DNA of 64,000 nucleotides from Micromonospora tarapacensis (GCF_019697375.1 NZ_JAHCDI010000004.1:4575324-4639323), one strand, 5' to 3'. Positions 35,140 to 44,032 are shown, numbered from the stretch's first letter. Notes: a model not told the origin generated them from the letters alone. Translations and numbers: made by a program.

Positions 35140-35787
35140 TCAGACTCCGGCAGCGGCCGGCACCCACAGCTCGTCGATGGCCCGCTCGGCCGCGGCGAGG
35201 CTCTCCTCGTGCAGCGGAATCAGCTCTGCCATGGCCGGCATGACCGGGGCGAGGGTGAGCTCGGCGGCGATGAAGCGCGGCTGAAGGCCGGTCATCGAGA
35301 GGCCGTGCGGCAGCCACGGCTCGGCGTGGTCCCAGCCGGCACGCGGGGTACCCGCGCCGTAGCCGCCGCCCCGGGAGGTGACCACGACGAACTCGCGATC
35401 GCCGAGCAGCCCGGCACCGGTCGCCGGGTCGTACGCGAGGCCGGGCGCGATGAGCAGGTCGACCCAGGTCTTCACGCTGCTCGGCGCGGCGTAGTTGTAG
35501 AGCGGCAGGCCGAGCAGGACGGTGTCCGCCTGCTTCACCTCCGCGACCAGCTTCTCGCTCAGCTCCCAGGAGTGGCGCTGCTCCGGGGTGTGCTGGTCGG
35601 CCGGCGTCATCCGCGCCAGGCCGCCCGCCTCGTCGAGGTGCGGCAGCGGCTCCCGACCCAGATTGCGGTAGGTGACCGTGCCGCCCGGGTGAGCGTTCTG
35701 CCAGGCGGCGGCGGCACGGGCGGTGAGCCGCCGGCTGACCGAGAGCTCCCCACGGATGCTCGAGTCGATGTGCAACAGGTGCGGCAT
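35140..35787 (-). CDS. azoR: FMN-dependent NADH-azoreductase
   Basis: A 215-residue flavodoxin-fold quinone/azo reductase. LLHIDSSIRGELSVSRRLTA is the FMN phosphate loop. LLGLPLYNYAAPSSVKTWVD is the family signature, and VVTSRGGGYG follows. It reduces quinones or azo compounds with NADH. The divergent marR gene next to it is the likely regulator, a common pairing for azoR genes. Confidence 0.9.
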   Translation of the reverse strand: MPHLLHIDSSIRGELSVSRRLTARAAAAWQNAHPGGTVTYRNLGREPLPHLDEAGGLARMTPADQHTPEQRHSWELSEKLVAEVKQADTVLLGLPLYNYAAPSSVKTWVDLLIAPGLAYDPATGAGLLGDREFVVVTSRGGGYGAGTPRAGWDHAEPWLPHGLSMTGLQPRFIAAELTLAPVMPAMAELIPLHEESLAAAERAIDELWVPAAAGV

Positions 35788-35847
35788 TGGTTAATCCTCC
35801 ACAGATCGTTTGCGTAGCACCAACCATTTATAGCAGACTCATGTTTC
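35788..35847. promoter_or_regulatory. azoR-marR divergent promoter region
   Basis: Sixty bp (A/T-richer than its surroundings, with ccaaccatttatagcagac) lie between two divergent starts and must hold both promoters and probably the MarR operator. No clean palindrome was found. Confidence 0.45.
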
Positions 35848-36354
35848 ATGGCACTGGGTAAACTGGGTCACATGTCCTCCGGGCCGGCCGAACAGACAGA
35901 GCGCCGCTCCGGCGCGCTGCTCGACTACCTGGCCCGCCGGATGCGACTCCGGTCCGAGTCGGTGCTGGCCCCGCTCGGCCTGCGCCCCCGGCACCTGGTC
36001 GCGCTCACCGTGCTGCGCGACGCGGGCGGCATGAGCCAACAGGGGCTCGCCGGCACCCTGCAGATCGACGGCACCAACGTCGTGGGGCTGCTCAACGACC
36101 TGGAGACAGCGGGCCTGGTCGAGCGGCGACGCTCACCCGAGGACCGCCGGCGACACGTGGTGAGCCTCACCGAGACCGGCGAGCAACGCCTCAAACAGGC
36201 CGAGTGCGCCCTGGTCAGCGCCGAGGACGACGTTCTCGGCGCACTCGACCCCACCGAGCGCGAAACGCTCTACGAGCTGCTGCGGCGGGCGACCAGCGGC
36301 ACGCCGATCAACTGCGCCGAGGCCGCCGGCAACAACCCGGACGCCCTCTGCTGA
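35848..36354 (+). CDS. MarR family transcriptional regulator
   Basis: A 168-residue winged-helix regulator. LRPRHLVALTVLRDAGGMSQ, LAGTLQIDGTNVVGLLNDLE and AGLVERRRSPEDRRRHVVSL are the MarR recognition helix and wing (D-x-R-R). Start may be ATG 35848 or ATG 35872. It is divergent from azoR and probably represses it until a quinone or oxidant is present. Confidence 0.88.
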   Translation: MALGKLGHMSSGPAEQTERRSGALLDYLARRMRLRSESVLAPLGLRPRHLVALTVLRDAGGMSQQGLAGTLQIDGTNVVGLLNDLETAGLVERRRSPEDRRRHVVSLTETGEQRLKQAECALVSAEDDVLGALDPTERETLYELLRRATSGTPINCAEAAGNNPDALC

Positions 36355-36371
36355 CCTCCGCCGCCGCGCGG

Positions 36372-37385
36372 TCAGGGCAGGTTGTTCGCGGTGGGGCGAT
36401 CGTCGCGGACGTGCACCAGCATGTCGCCGGTCTCGACGACCGCGCCGGCCCGGTCGGCCAACGTGACCACCTTGCCCCGCCGCACCAGTGCGATGACCAG
36501 CGTTTCCAGCTCGCGGGGGGACTTGCCGACCTCGTGGCGTTCGGCCGACCGCATGGCCAGCGCCATGCCCTGACCGGGGGTGAGCAGATCCTCCACCACG
36601 TCGATCAGCGGCGGCGCAGAGGTGGACAGGCCCAGCAACCGGCCGGCGGTCGCCGAGGAGACGATCACGTGGTGAGCACCGCTCTGCTTGAGCAACGGGG
36701 CGTTCTCCGCCTCCCGGGCGGCGGCGATGATCCGGACCTGACCGGCGGTGAGCTGGCGTACGGTCAGTGCCACCAGCACCGACGCGTCGTCACTGTCGGT
36801 CGCGATGATCACCGCCTTGGCGGTACGCACGTGCGCCTGGTTGAGCACGGAGGAACGGGTCGCCGAACCCTCGATCGCGACCAGCCCGTTGGAGGTGGCC
36901 TGGCGCAGCGCCGGGCCGTGCCGCTCCACCACCACGATCTGGGACTTGTCGAGCCCGTTCTCCATCAGGGCCGAGATCGCGCTGCGGCCCTTGGTGCCGT
37001 AGCCACAGATGATGACGTGGTCCTTCACTTTTCTCTCCCACCGGTGCAGGCGACGGCCGGTCCGGTACTGCTCGGTCAGGACCTCGAGAGTGGTGCCGAC
37101 CAGGATGATCAGGAACAGCACCCGGGCCGGGGTGATGAACAGGACGTTGACCAGCCGGGCCTCCTGGGTGGCCGGCACGATGTCGCCGTACCCGGTGGTG
37201 GACAGCGAGACCACCGCATAGTAGAAGCAGTCCAGCAGGGTCAGTCCGTCGCCGTTGGCGTCGCGGTACTGCTCCCGTTCGAGATAGACGATCGCGACCA
37301 CGGCGAGCACCAGCCCGAGGGCGGCGGCCAACCGCAGGCTCAGCGCGCTGAGCGGGCCTCGCCGCTGCGCGGGAAAGTGGATCAC
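36372..37385 (-). CDS. two-helix potassium channel with TrkA-N (RCK) domain
   Basis: A 337-residue channel subunit. SLRLAAALGLVLAVVAIVYL is TM1, the selectivity filter is VVSLSTTGYGDIVPATQEA, and RVLFLIILVGTTLEVL is TM2. The RCK/TrkA-N domain follows: HVIICGYGTKGRSAISALME and VVVERHGPALRQATSNGLVA. TrkA-C completes it. GTG 37385 is chosen because upstream sequence is not membrane-like. It should conduct K+ under control of a nucleotide or ion. Confidence 0.9.
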   Translation of the reverse strand: MIHFPAQRRGPLSALSLRLAAALGLVLAVVAIVYLEREQYRDANGDGLTLLDCFYYAVVSLSTTGYGDIVPATQEARLVNVLFITPARVLFLIILVGTTLEVLTEQYRTGRRLHRWERKVKDHVIICGYGTKGRSAISALMENGLDKSQIVVVERHGPALRQATSNGLVAIEGSATRSSVLNQAHVRTAKAVIIATDSDDASVLVALTVRQLTAGQVRIIAAAREAENAPLLKQSGAHHVIVSSATAGRLLGLSTSAPPLIDVVEDLLTPGQGMALAMRSAERHEVGKSPRELETLVIALVRRGKVVTLADRAGAVVETGDMLVHVRDDRPTANNLP

Positions 37386-37546
37386 CGCGGGTCCCGCCCC
37401 GCCTCGGTCGCCTGCACGCCCACAACATAGCCCGTGCTTGCGGGGCCGTATGTCGGGGTGGCGGCGAGCGGGACAGGGACGGCGAGCGGGGCGGCGGGCG
37501 GGCATGATGGGAAGGTCAGCGCAGGACCGGCGAGAGGAAGGTCCGC

Positions 37547-38377
37547 ATGTCGTTGCTGCGACGGGTGATCGGCGCGGTGCTGCGGCGGGAACGCCAACGC
37601 CAGGGCCGCACGCTGCGGGAGGTCGCCCGCGCCGCCGGGGTCTCCGTGCCGTACCTCTCCGAGGTCGAACGCGGCCGCAAGGAGGCGTCCTCCGAGGTGC
37701 TCGCCGCGATCTGCCGGGCGCTCGGCCTCTACCTCTCCGACCTGCTGGAGGCGGTCCGCGACGAGCTGCGCCAGGTCGAACGCCGGGTGCCGGCCGCTCC
37801 GCCGGGCAACCGCGTGCCGACCGCCCGGCCCGGTGATCCGGTGGTCGCGGCGACCGGACGCGGTACGGACGGCTCCGCCCATCCCGTCGCCCGTCTCAGC
37901 GGTTTCGGCTTCGGCACCGAGTTGATCGTGCCCGGGGAGACCGGGCTTCCGGCCAGCCGGCTCGTCAGCGGCGGGCCCGGCGGCGGCCAGCTCTGGCCGG
38001 GGCTCGCCGCGCCCGGGCTCAGCCATGGCCGGCTTCGCCACGGCGGAACCGCCAGCAGGCTCGGCGGCGGGTTCGGCGATGATCCGAACGGCGGCATCAG
38101 GTCCGTCGTGTTCGCCGACCCGGCCGCCGACATCGACGCGATCGTCCGCGGCTCGGCACTCCGCCACACGTCACCCGACCGTTTCGCGGGCGGCGTGTCC
38201 CGGCCCCGCTCCGCCCCGGCGGCCACCCGACGGGTCCGCGCACTGGCCCGGCGGCACCACCACGGCCCGTCCGGGCAGCACCCGCACGGCGGGCAACGCC
38301 CGGCCGCTCGCACCGTCGCCGGCGCCCACGTCCGCATCGTCACCCGCCGCTCGCCCCACGCCGTCGCCGGTCGCTGA
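37547..38377 (+). CDS. XRE/ClgR-like transcriptional regulator
   Basis: A 276-residue protein. Residues 10-70 are an HTH much like Clg[41 protein letters not shown] and [20 protein letters not shown]. ClgR activates clpP genes, and a clpP gene lies downstream on the same strand. The C-terminal 130 residues are rich in Gly, Arg, His and Ser and resemble no domain; they may be read-through or a frame problem. Confidence is high for the HTH only. Confidence 0.75.
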   Translation: MSLLRRVIGAVLRRERQRQGRTLREVARAAGVSVPYLSEVERGRKEASSEVLAAICRALGLYLSDLLEAVRDELRQVERRVPAAPPGNRVPTARPGDPVVAATGRGTDGSAHPVARLSGFGFGTELIVPGETGLPASRLVSGGPGGGQLWPGLAAPGLSHGRLRHGGTASRLGGGFGDDPNGGIRSVVFADPAADIDAIVRGSALRHTSPDRFAGGVSRPRSAPAATRRVRALARRHHHGPSGQHPHGGQRPAARTVAGAHVRIVTRRSPHAVAGR

Positions 38378-38548
38378 GCCGCACGTCGAAGCAGGCGGTG
38401 GACGCTCCGGCGACCAGCCGCCACGTTCTGCCGTGGGCGGATCTGCCCGGGGCAGAACCGCTCGGGCTGGGCCGCCCGCCCGGCGCAGGCTGGGAGGAGC
38501 CGGTCCCCGGGCGCTCGACGTCGCCCCCGGCGGGTGGAGGGTGACGCC

Positions 38549-39130
38549 ATGATCACGATGTTGGACGACGGCCAGCGGAGCTTCGGTGACCAGGTCTTCG
38601 AGCGGCTCCTGCGGGAGCGGATCGTCTTCCTCGGCAGCGAGGTGACCGACGAGATTGCCAACCGGATCTGCGCCCAGATCCTGCTGCTCGCCGCCGAGGA
38701 TTCGGAACGGGACATCCACCTCTACATCAACTCACCCGGCGGCTCGGTGAGCGCGGGCATGGCGGTCTACGACACGATGCGCTTCGTCCGCAACGACGTG
38801 GCGACGCTGGCCCTGGGACTGGCCGGATCGATGGGGCAGTTCCTGCTCTGCGCGGGCGCGGCCGGCAAGCGGTACACGCTGCCGCACACCCGGATCCTGA
38901 TGCACCAGCCCTCCGGCGGGATGGGCGGCACCGCTGCCGACATAACCATCCAGGCGGAGAACATGCTGCACGTGAAGCGGACGATGCAGGAACTGATTGC
39001 CCAGCACAGTGGCCGCACCCTGGCCGAGATCCAGCGGGACTGGGACCGCGACCGCTGGTTCACCGCCGACGAGGCCTGCGACTACGGCCTCATCGACCAG
39101 GTCGTCACCACCGCCACCCAACTCCCCTGA
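38549..39130 (+). CDS. clpP: ATP-dependent Clp protease proteolytic subunit
   Basis: A 193-residue serine protease. DIHLYINSPGGSVSAGMAVY, the nucleophile in LALGLAGSMGQFLLCAGAAG and the histidine in TRILMHQPSGGMGG are visible. The catalytic Asp lies further along in the tail. ClpP stacks in heptamers and works with ClpX or ClpC. It follows the ClgR-like regulator, which may control it. Other clpP copies are expected elsewhere. Confidence 0.92.
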   Translation: MITMLDDGQRSFGDQVFERLLRERIVFLGSEVTDEIANRICAQILLLAAEDSERDIHLYINSPGGSVSAGMAVYDTMRFVRNDVATLALGLAGSMGQFLLCAGAAGKRYTLPHTRILMHQPSGGMGGTAADITIQAENMLHVKRTMQELIAQHSGRTLAEIQRDWDRDRWFTADEACDYGLIDQVVTTATQLP

Positions 39131-39220
39131 CCGCCATCCACCCTGCCGATCCTGCGGTTCGGGTCTGGTCCGCCCCGCACCTCCTGTCGATGCCACGCGA
39201 GAGCACGATCGGCGAGGCGG

Positions 39221-39592
39221 TCAGGTGCGGGCGTCGTAGCGGGCTCGGGCGGCCTCCACCTCGGGGAGGTGGCCGGTGGCCCAGGCTCGCAGGCCGGCGA
39301 GCAGCGTCAGCAGGCTGCGGCCGAGCTCGGTCAGCTCGTAGTCGACCCGGGGTGGCACGGTCGCGTGGACCATCCGGGTGGCCAGGCCGTCTCGCTCCAG
39401 GCCCCGCAGGGTCTGGGTGAGCATCTTCTGGCTTATCCCGTCGATCCGCCCGGCCAACTCGCCGTAACGCTTCGGACCGGCGGCGAGGGCCAGCACGACC
39501 AGCACGCTCCACCGGTCGCCGATCCGGTCGAGCACCTGCCGGCTGCCGCACCTGCGGTCGTACAGATCCGGTTCCACGTCTTTACTCTCCAT
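39221..39592 (-). CDS. HxlR family transcriptional regulator
   Basis: A 123-residue winged helix. CGSRQVLDRIGDRWSVLVVL, GISQKMLTQTLRGLERDGLA and RVDYELTELGRSLLTLL are the HxlR hallmarks (IG-x-K/RW and recognition helix). The conserved cysteine in RRCGSRQV is the redox sensor of YodB/QorR members. It is divergent from a QorB-like gene, the same pair as QorR/QorB of Corynebacterium. ATG 39592 is used. Confidence 0.9.
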   Translation of the reverse strand: MESKDVEPDLYDRRCGSRQVLDRIGDRWSVLVVLALAAGPKRYGELAGRIDGISQKMLTQTLRGLERDGLATRMVHATVPPRVDYELTELGRSLLTLLAGLRAWATGHLPEVEAARARYDART

Positions 39593-39596
39593 CAGA

Positions 39597-39617
39597 AGGT
39601 GGCGCACCTCAAGGTGC
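39597..39617. promoter_or_regulatory. overlapping dyads, probable HxlR operator
   Basis: AGGTGgcgCACCT (39597-39609) overlaps GCACCT-ca-AGGTGC (39604-39617), right before the hxlR start and in front of qorB. TACTCTCCA occurs on both sides (39581-39592 region and 39618-39627). The position suits a redox-controlled operator. Confidence 0.5.
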
Positions 39618-39700
39618 CTACTCTCCAACGGGAAGCACCAGCAGGTTGTTCCAGGTTGACGCGGGTGTCAGGCAGTTCTTCCCTGGAGGGAGCACCACCC

Positions 39701-40549
39701 ATGTCCATCGTCGTCACCGGCGCCACCGGCCACCTCGGCCGCCTCATCGTCACCTCGCTACTGGACCGGGGCGTACCGGCCGGACAACTCCTGGCGCTGG
39801 GCCGTGACACCGCCCGGCTGGCCGACCTGGCCGGGCGCGGCGTCACCGTCCGGCAGGCCGACTACGACGACCCCGACTCGCTGCGGGCCGCCCTCGTCGG
39901 CGCCGAGAAGCTGATGTTCGTCTCCGGCAGCCAGGTGGGCCGGCGGGTGGCCCAGCATCACAACGTGATCGCCGCCGCCAAGGAGGCCAGCGTCGGGCTG
40001 GTCGTCTACACCAGCATCGCGAAGGCCGACGCCTCCAGCCTCATCCTCGCCACCGAGCACCGGGCCACCGAGCAGGAGATCGTCGCCGCCGGGCTGCCGT
40101 ACGTCTTCCTGCGCAACAGCTGGTACCTGGAAAACTACCTCCCGCAGTTGCCCACGTACCTCCAGCACGGGGTAACCGGCGCGGCGGGTGACGGCCGGAT
40201 CAGCGCCGCCGCCCGCGCGGATCTCGCGCAGGCCGCCGCCGAGGTGCTGACCGGCGACGGTCACACCAACCAGGTGTACGAGCTGGGCGGCGAATCCTTC
40301 ACCCTGGCCGAACTGGCCGCCGAGGTGTCCCGGCAGAGCGGCCGCAAAGTCGGCTACACCGACCTGTCGGTGGCGGAGTACGCCGAGGTGCTGATCGGCG
40401 CCGGCCTGCCCGAGGGGCATGCCGAGGTGCTGGCCGACTGCGACCGGGGCGCCGCCGAAGGCGAGCTGCACGTGGCGAGCGACGACCTGACCAAGCTGAT
40501 CGGCCACGCACCGGTCACCCTGGCCGAGGCGATCCGCACCGCCCTCTGA
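39701..40549 (+). CDS. NmrA-like NAD(P)H-quinone oxidoreductase (QorB-like)
   Basis: A 282-residue atypical SDR. The dinucleotide loop is VVTGATGHLGRLIVTSLLDR. Further parts are VRQADYDDPDSLRAALVGAE, LMFVSGSQVGRRVAQHHNVI, VVYTSIAKADASSLILATEH and LRNSWYLENYLPQLPTYL. It should reduce quinones with NADPH. ATG 39701 with GGAGGG upstream. Divergent hxlR is its likely regulator. Confidence 0.9.
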   Translation: MSIVVTGATGHLGRLIVTSLLDRGVPAGQLLALGRDTARLADLAGRGVTVRQADYDDPDSLRAALVGAEKLMFVSGSQVGRRVAQHHNVIAAAKEASVGLVVYTSIAKADASSLILATEHRATEQEIVAAGLPYVFLRNSWYLENYLPQLPTYLQHGVTGAAGDGRISAAARADLAQAAAEVLTGDGHTNQVYELGGESFTLAELAAEVSRQSGRKVGYTDLSVAEYAEVLIGAGLPEGHAEVLADCDRGAAEGELHVASDDLTKLIGHAPVTLAEAIRTAL

Positions 40550-40637
40550 CACACGGCCTGCCCACCGTTTCGCCGAGACTGCGCCGGCATTCGTCGCGAC
40601 CACCACTGCACCCATCGCGGCACCGAGGCCTCACCCC

Positions 40638-40661
40638 CACCGGTCGCGTCTGCGACCGGTG
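40638..40661. terminator. qorB terminator hairpin
   Basis: Perfect 10-bp stem CACCGGTCGC / GCGACCGGTG with loop GTCT; weaker C/G pairing continues outward. It lies between convergent qorB and the NTF2 remnant. Confidence 0.7.
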
Positions 40662-40698
40662 TGGGGTGACCACCGCCTCGCTCGGCACCGCGGGTCGT

Positions 40699-41392
40699 CT
40701 AGTTCGTTGCGATGGGCGCCAAATCCCTCCTTGCCTGCCCGGTGTCCGGGTCGGTTGGGAATGACACGTGCTGGTGGATCATCTCCCAGCCTCGGTCGGT
40801 CTTCTGGAAGATCCGGGTGCCACGGGACCAGCTTTCGACCAGGCCGCCGTTGTCGTGTTGTGCGGTCATCCGGTTCAGGCCCCATGCCACCGCCAGGTCA
40901 TCGCGCACGACGACCTTCAAATCCGGAACGGTCCAGGTGACGGTCCCGTCGCTGGCGTGGAGGCCGCTGGCGCAGACCTCACGGACCCGGTCTCGGCCGG
41001 ACATACTCCAGCTGATGCAGTGCCCGCACCTCACGTTCGGAGGCCTCGCGGTCGTCGGTGCCGTTGTCGTCGGGGAACGAATGGTGCTCGTGCGTGACGA
41101 CCCACCGGCCCTGCTCCTTGCGCAGGCCGAGGGTCAGCCGCAGCAGGAAGTCCGGCTTCCTCGCCAGGTCCTCGGGGGTGCCGCAGCGCAGCAGGGCGTG
41201 CGCGTGGGCGACGGTATCGCCCGCCGTGATATGCAGGCTGACGAGCTCGAATGTGGCACCCATCGCCTGCCACCGGAGGAACTCGGGCCATGCCTGCCCA
41301 TAGGCATCGATTCCTTTGACCCCCTGGTAGGGCGGCGGGACGTCGTACATGACGATGTCCTCGGCGTGGTCGCGTGTGCGACAGTGGCTCAT
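40699..41392 (-). pseudogene. two-domain NTF2/SnoaL-like protein, decayed
   Basis: The first NTF2-like domain reads HAEDIVMYDVPPPYQGVKGI and LRLTLGLRKEQGRWVVTHEH. It lacks its first helix and ends in SEREVRALHQ, which looks like the start of a second domain. That second domain appears in another frame from about 41020: GRDRVREVCASGLHASDGTV and VAWGLNRMTAQHDNGGLVES to IFQKTDRGWEMIHQHVSFPT. The middle of domain 2 (roughly 40 residues) is missing. So the gene has a truncated start and an internal deletion with a frame change. The active role would have been a small-molecule isomerase or binding protein. Confidence 0.55.
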
Positions 41393-41406
41393 GCCGTTGC
41401 GCGGGT

Positions 41407-41664
41407 ATCACCAGAGCCTCGCTCGCCGTGTCCGACATCGGGCGGGCGGTCGCCTTCTACGAAGGCAAGCTGGGCCTACGGGCGCTGCAGTCCGGCCCCA
41501 GCGCCAACATCGCCGACGGCGGCCGCGTCTATGGTGCTGGTGGCGTGCCGGCACTGAATGTGTACCAGTCGGTTACTGCCGGGAAGAGCCCGGCGACCTT
41601 GGCCACGTGGTACGTCGACGACATCGACCAGATCGTTGACGAGCTCGTCTCGTCCGGCGTCTGA
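41407..41664 (+). pseudogene. VOC/glyoxalase family protein, truncated at both ends
   Basis: The frame ITRASLAVSDIGRAVAFYEG, then RVYGAGGVPALNVYQSVTAG and ATWYVDDIDQIVDELVSSGV, is the first 85 residues of a VOC superfamily protein. It stops where the family normally continues with another 40 residues. No good start codon precedes ITRASLAV: the preceding bases are the start of the opposite NTF2 gene. Both genes meet at about 41400, so this looks like a deletion junction. Confidence 0.55.
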
Positions 41665-41680
41665 CGGCCGCCGTGCCGGG

Positions 41681-42526
41681 GTGAGCGTCGAGGTGCCCTA
41701 CCGTCCTCTTCCCGTCGCCGGGTCGGACGTCCGCTACGCCCACGGTCCCGATTCGTGCCGGCAGCCAGGCGTGCCCGTCGGCCACACCATCGAGTTCGAC
41801 TGGAACGACAGCGCCGCCTATCCGGGTACGCGGCGGAAGTTCTGGATCCACCTGCCGGCCCAGTACGACCCGTCGTTGCCCGCGTCGCTGATGGTATTCC
41901 AGGATGGGCAGTGGTACCTGGACCCGGAGGGGGAGGTCCGCGGCGCGATAGTCCTGGACAATCTCATTCACCGCGGTGACATCCCGGTCACCGTCGGCGT
42001 GTTCGTCGATCCCGGTGTCCTCGTGGGCGCCGAGGATCCGAAGAACCGCAACATCGAGTACGACGCCTTCGACGACCGCTACGTCACCTTTCTGCTGACC
42101 GAGATCATTCCGCAAGTCACCGGCCGCTACTCGATCACCGAGGATCCAGACGGGTGGGGCATCTGTGGGGGCAGCAGTGGCGGCAACTGCGCGTTCACGG
42201 CCGCGTGGCTGCGCCCGGACACGTTCCGTCGCGTCATGTGCTGCCTCTCCAGCTTCGCGCAGATGCCGGGCGGGAACCCGTACCCCGAGATCATCCCTCG
42301 TGTTCCCCGCAAACCGCTGCGCATCTTCATGCAGGCAGGCCACCGAGACCTGCACTGGAACGAGCCCGGGTCGAACTGGCTCGCCAACAACCTGCGTGTC
42401 GCGGCCGCCTTGGCCGAGGCCGGCTATGACTTCCGGCTCGTACTCGGCGATGGCGGCCACAGCCCCAACCACGGCGGCGTCCTTCTGCCTGACGCACTGC
42501 GCTGGCTGTGGCGCACCGGCACCTGA
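41681..42526 (+). CDS. alpha/beta hydrolase of the esterase (enterochelin esterase-like) family
   Basis: A 281-residue hydrolase. RKFWIHLPAQYDPSLPASLM and VFQDGQWYLDPEGEVRGAIV open the fold. The nucleophile elbow is WGICGGSSGGNCAFTAAWLR, and the histidine lies in LGDGGHSPNHGG. RIFMQAGHRDLHWNEPGSNW is typical of Fes/esterase D relatives. GTG 41681 is the chosen start. Substrate unknown; the family hydrolyses siderophore or carbohydrate esters. Confidence 0.8.
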   Translation: MSVEVPYRPLPVAGSDVRYAHGPDSCRQPGVPVGHTIEFDWNDSAAYPGTRRKFWIHLPAQYDPSLPASLMVFQDGQWYLDPEGEVRGAIVLDNLIHRGDIPVTVGVFVDPGVLVGAEDPKNRNIEYDAFDDRYVTFLLTEIIPQVTGRYSITEDPDGWGICGGSSGGNCAFTAAWLRPDTFRRVMCCLSSFAQMPGGNPYPEIIPRVPRKPLRIFMQAGHRDLHWNEPGSNWLANNLRVAAALAEAGYDFRLVLGDGGHSPNHGGVLLPDALRWLWRTGT

Positions 42527-42550
42527 GCGTTCACCGGGTTCCTGATGATG

Positions 42551-43123
42551 TCAGGTGGCCGTCCAGTCCGGATCGCGGCCGATGAAGCCCAGCAGTCTGG
42601 CTTGCGGGTCGGCGTCGTCGTTCACCCGCACCCGGGGGCCGAATTGCCCGGACGAGCGGATGGCCCCCTCCATCGGCTGCATCCGGGCCAGCATCTGCGC
42701 GCAGAAGTCCTGGTCGAGGCGGTCGTCCTGGCCGGTGGCCCGGGCGAGGTCCCAGGTGTGCATGAACACGTCGGCCGTGTAGAACTGGTCGATCGCGCAG
42801 TCCAGCGGCAGCCGGCCGATGTGCGGGTCGGACAGGACGCGGCCGGTCGTTGCCGGGTCGTCGAGCAGGGTCTGCACCGCGTCGCAGTGGGCTTGCCACG
42901 CGGCAGCCGGGTCGTCGTCGACCGACGGCCCGGCCGGCAGTTGGATGCCGGAGCCGGCGGCCAGGAACGGCGGGAGCCATTCGACGAGGTGGCGTACCAC
43001 GTCGCGGGCGGTCCACGCGGCGACCGGGGTGGGCACGTCCCACGACCGGGCGCCCCGGACCCGGTCGGTGAACCCGCGGGCGACCTCCCGGTGCCGCTCG
43101 GCGGGCCGGCTAGACAGTCCCAT
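42551..43123 (-). CDS. TIGR03086 family metal-binding protein (DinB/MDMPI-like)
   Basis: A 190-residue four-helix protein. ERHREVARGFTDRVRGARSW, WTARDVVRHLVEWLPPFLAA (metal His), LDCAIDQFYTADVFMHTWDLA (second metal His, given by its core) and ARMQPMEGAIRSSGQFGPRV are the family markers. Members bind a metal and may use mycothiol. The ATG lies inside the end of the SRPBCC gene (14-bp overlap), so it is the third gene of the arsR operon. Confidence 0.85.
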   Translation of the reverse strand: MGLSSRPAERHREVARGFTDRVRGARSWDVPTPVAAWTARDVVRHLVEWLPPFLAAGSGIQLPAGPSVDDDPAAAWQAHCDAVQTLLDDPATTGRVLSDPHIGRLPLDCAIDQFYTADVFMHTWDLARATGQDDRLDQDFCAQMLARMQPMEGAIRSSGQFGPRVRVNDDADPQARLLGFIGRDPDWTAT

Positions 43124-43592
43124 CGACAACCATCTCCTCCAGCTTGGCGTAGCCCTCGTTGACCCCCACCTCCATGCCGCTGGCGAGCCACGCGTCCCGG
43201 TCCTCAAAGCTGTCTACAAGGGACTGGCTGCGCAGCAGTGCCCGCCCGTTGCCGAGGTCCTCGAACCACAGCGTCTCCAGCGCCACGCCGTCGGGCTGCC
43301 CCTCGAAGGTGAACGTCTGGACGATCCGGTCCGGCCGCACGTCATGGAAGCAGCCATGGAACGCGTACCGCTGCCCGTCGCGGGTGGACACGTAGCGCCA
43401 GCTGCCGCCGGAGCGCGCGTCCCACTGCTCAATGCGGGTCTGCATCCCGTTGGGGCCGACCCACAGCGCGAACAGATTCGGATCGGTGTGCGCCCGGAAC
43501 AGTTGCTCGGGCGTGGCGTTGAACTCCCGGCGCATGCGGATGACCGGCACCGTCGGGTCGGCCTCGATCCTGGTCTCGGCGATGGTGCTCAT
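43110..43592 (-). CDS. SRPBCC (AHSA1-like) protein
   Basis: A 160-residue START-like protein. VIRMRREFNATPEQLFRAHT, NLFALWVGPNGMQTRIEQWD, GSWRYVSTRDGQRYAFHGCF and LETLWFEDLGNGRALLRSQS are typical of AHSA1 proteins paired with ArsR regulators. The start overlaps the arsR stop (ATGA). Ligand unknown. Confidence 0.88.
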   Translation of the reverse strand: MSTIAETRIEADPTVPVIRMRREFNATPEQLFRAHTDPNLFALWVGPNGMQTRIEQWDARSGGSWRYVSTRDGQRYAFHGCFHDVRPDRIVQTFTFEGQPDGVALETLWFEDLGNGRALLRSQSLVDSFEDRDAWLASGMEVGVNEGYAKLEEMVVDGTV

Positions 43593-43951
43593 ACCGCCCT
43601 GCCCTTCTCGGTCTCGCTGGTCGTCGCATGCTCGTTCATCTGCGCCAGCACGGCGTCGAGACGGCGGTACCGCTCCTCGGCCTGGCGCCGGTACCGCTCG
43701 ATCCACGTGTCCATCAGGTCGAAGACCTCCAATTCCAGCCGCACCGGCCGGGGCTGCGGCCCCGTCGGCCGGCTCACCACCCCGGCCTGCTCGAGCACCG
43801 TGAGGTGCTTGTAGACCGCCTGGAGCGTCATCCGGTAAGGCTCGGCGAGCTGGTTCACGGTCGCGTCACCCGCCGCGAGCCGGGTCACGATGTCACGCCT
43901 GGTCGGATCCGCGAGTGCCGCGAAGACCCGAGACAGTACGTCCGTCGCCAT
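43589..43951 (-). CDS. ArsR family transcriptional regulator (SdpR-like)
   Basis: A 120-residue winged helix: VFAALADPTRRDIVTRLAAG, ATVNQLAEPYRMTLQAVYKH and LTVLEQAGVVSRPTGPQPRP. No ArsR-type metal cysteines are seen, so it is of the autorepressor type that heads arsR-SRPBCC operons. The gene is preceded by two related palindromes that are likely its binding sites. ATG 43951 follows a GGAGGTGCC ribosome site. Confidence 0.9.
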   Translation of the reverse strand: MATDVLSRVFAALADPTRRDIVTRLAAGDATVNQLAEPYRMTLQAVYKHLTVLEQAGVVSRPTGPQPRPVRLELEVFDLMDTWIERYRRQAEERYRRLDAVLAQMNEHATTSETEKGRAV

Positions 43952-43967
43952 CGGCACCTCCTTGCAG

Positions 43968-44032
43968 CTTTCAACCCCTTGGTTGAAAGACAAGCTATCC
44001 CTGATGGCTGACAGTGTCAACCGATAAGTTGA
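43968..44032 (-). promoter_or_regulatory. twin operator upstream of the arsR operon
   Basis: A perfect 9-bp inverted repeat CTTTCAACC-cctt-GGTTGAAAG spans 43968-43989. A second, weaker copy TCAAC-cgataa-GTTGA spans 44017-44032. Both share TCAACC/GTTGA half-sites, as expected for ArsR autoregulation around the promoter. Confidence 0.65.
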
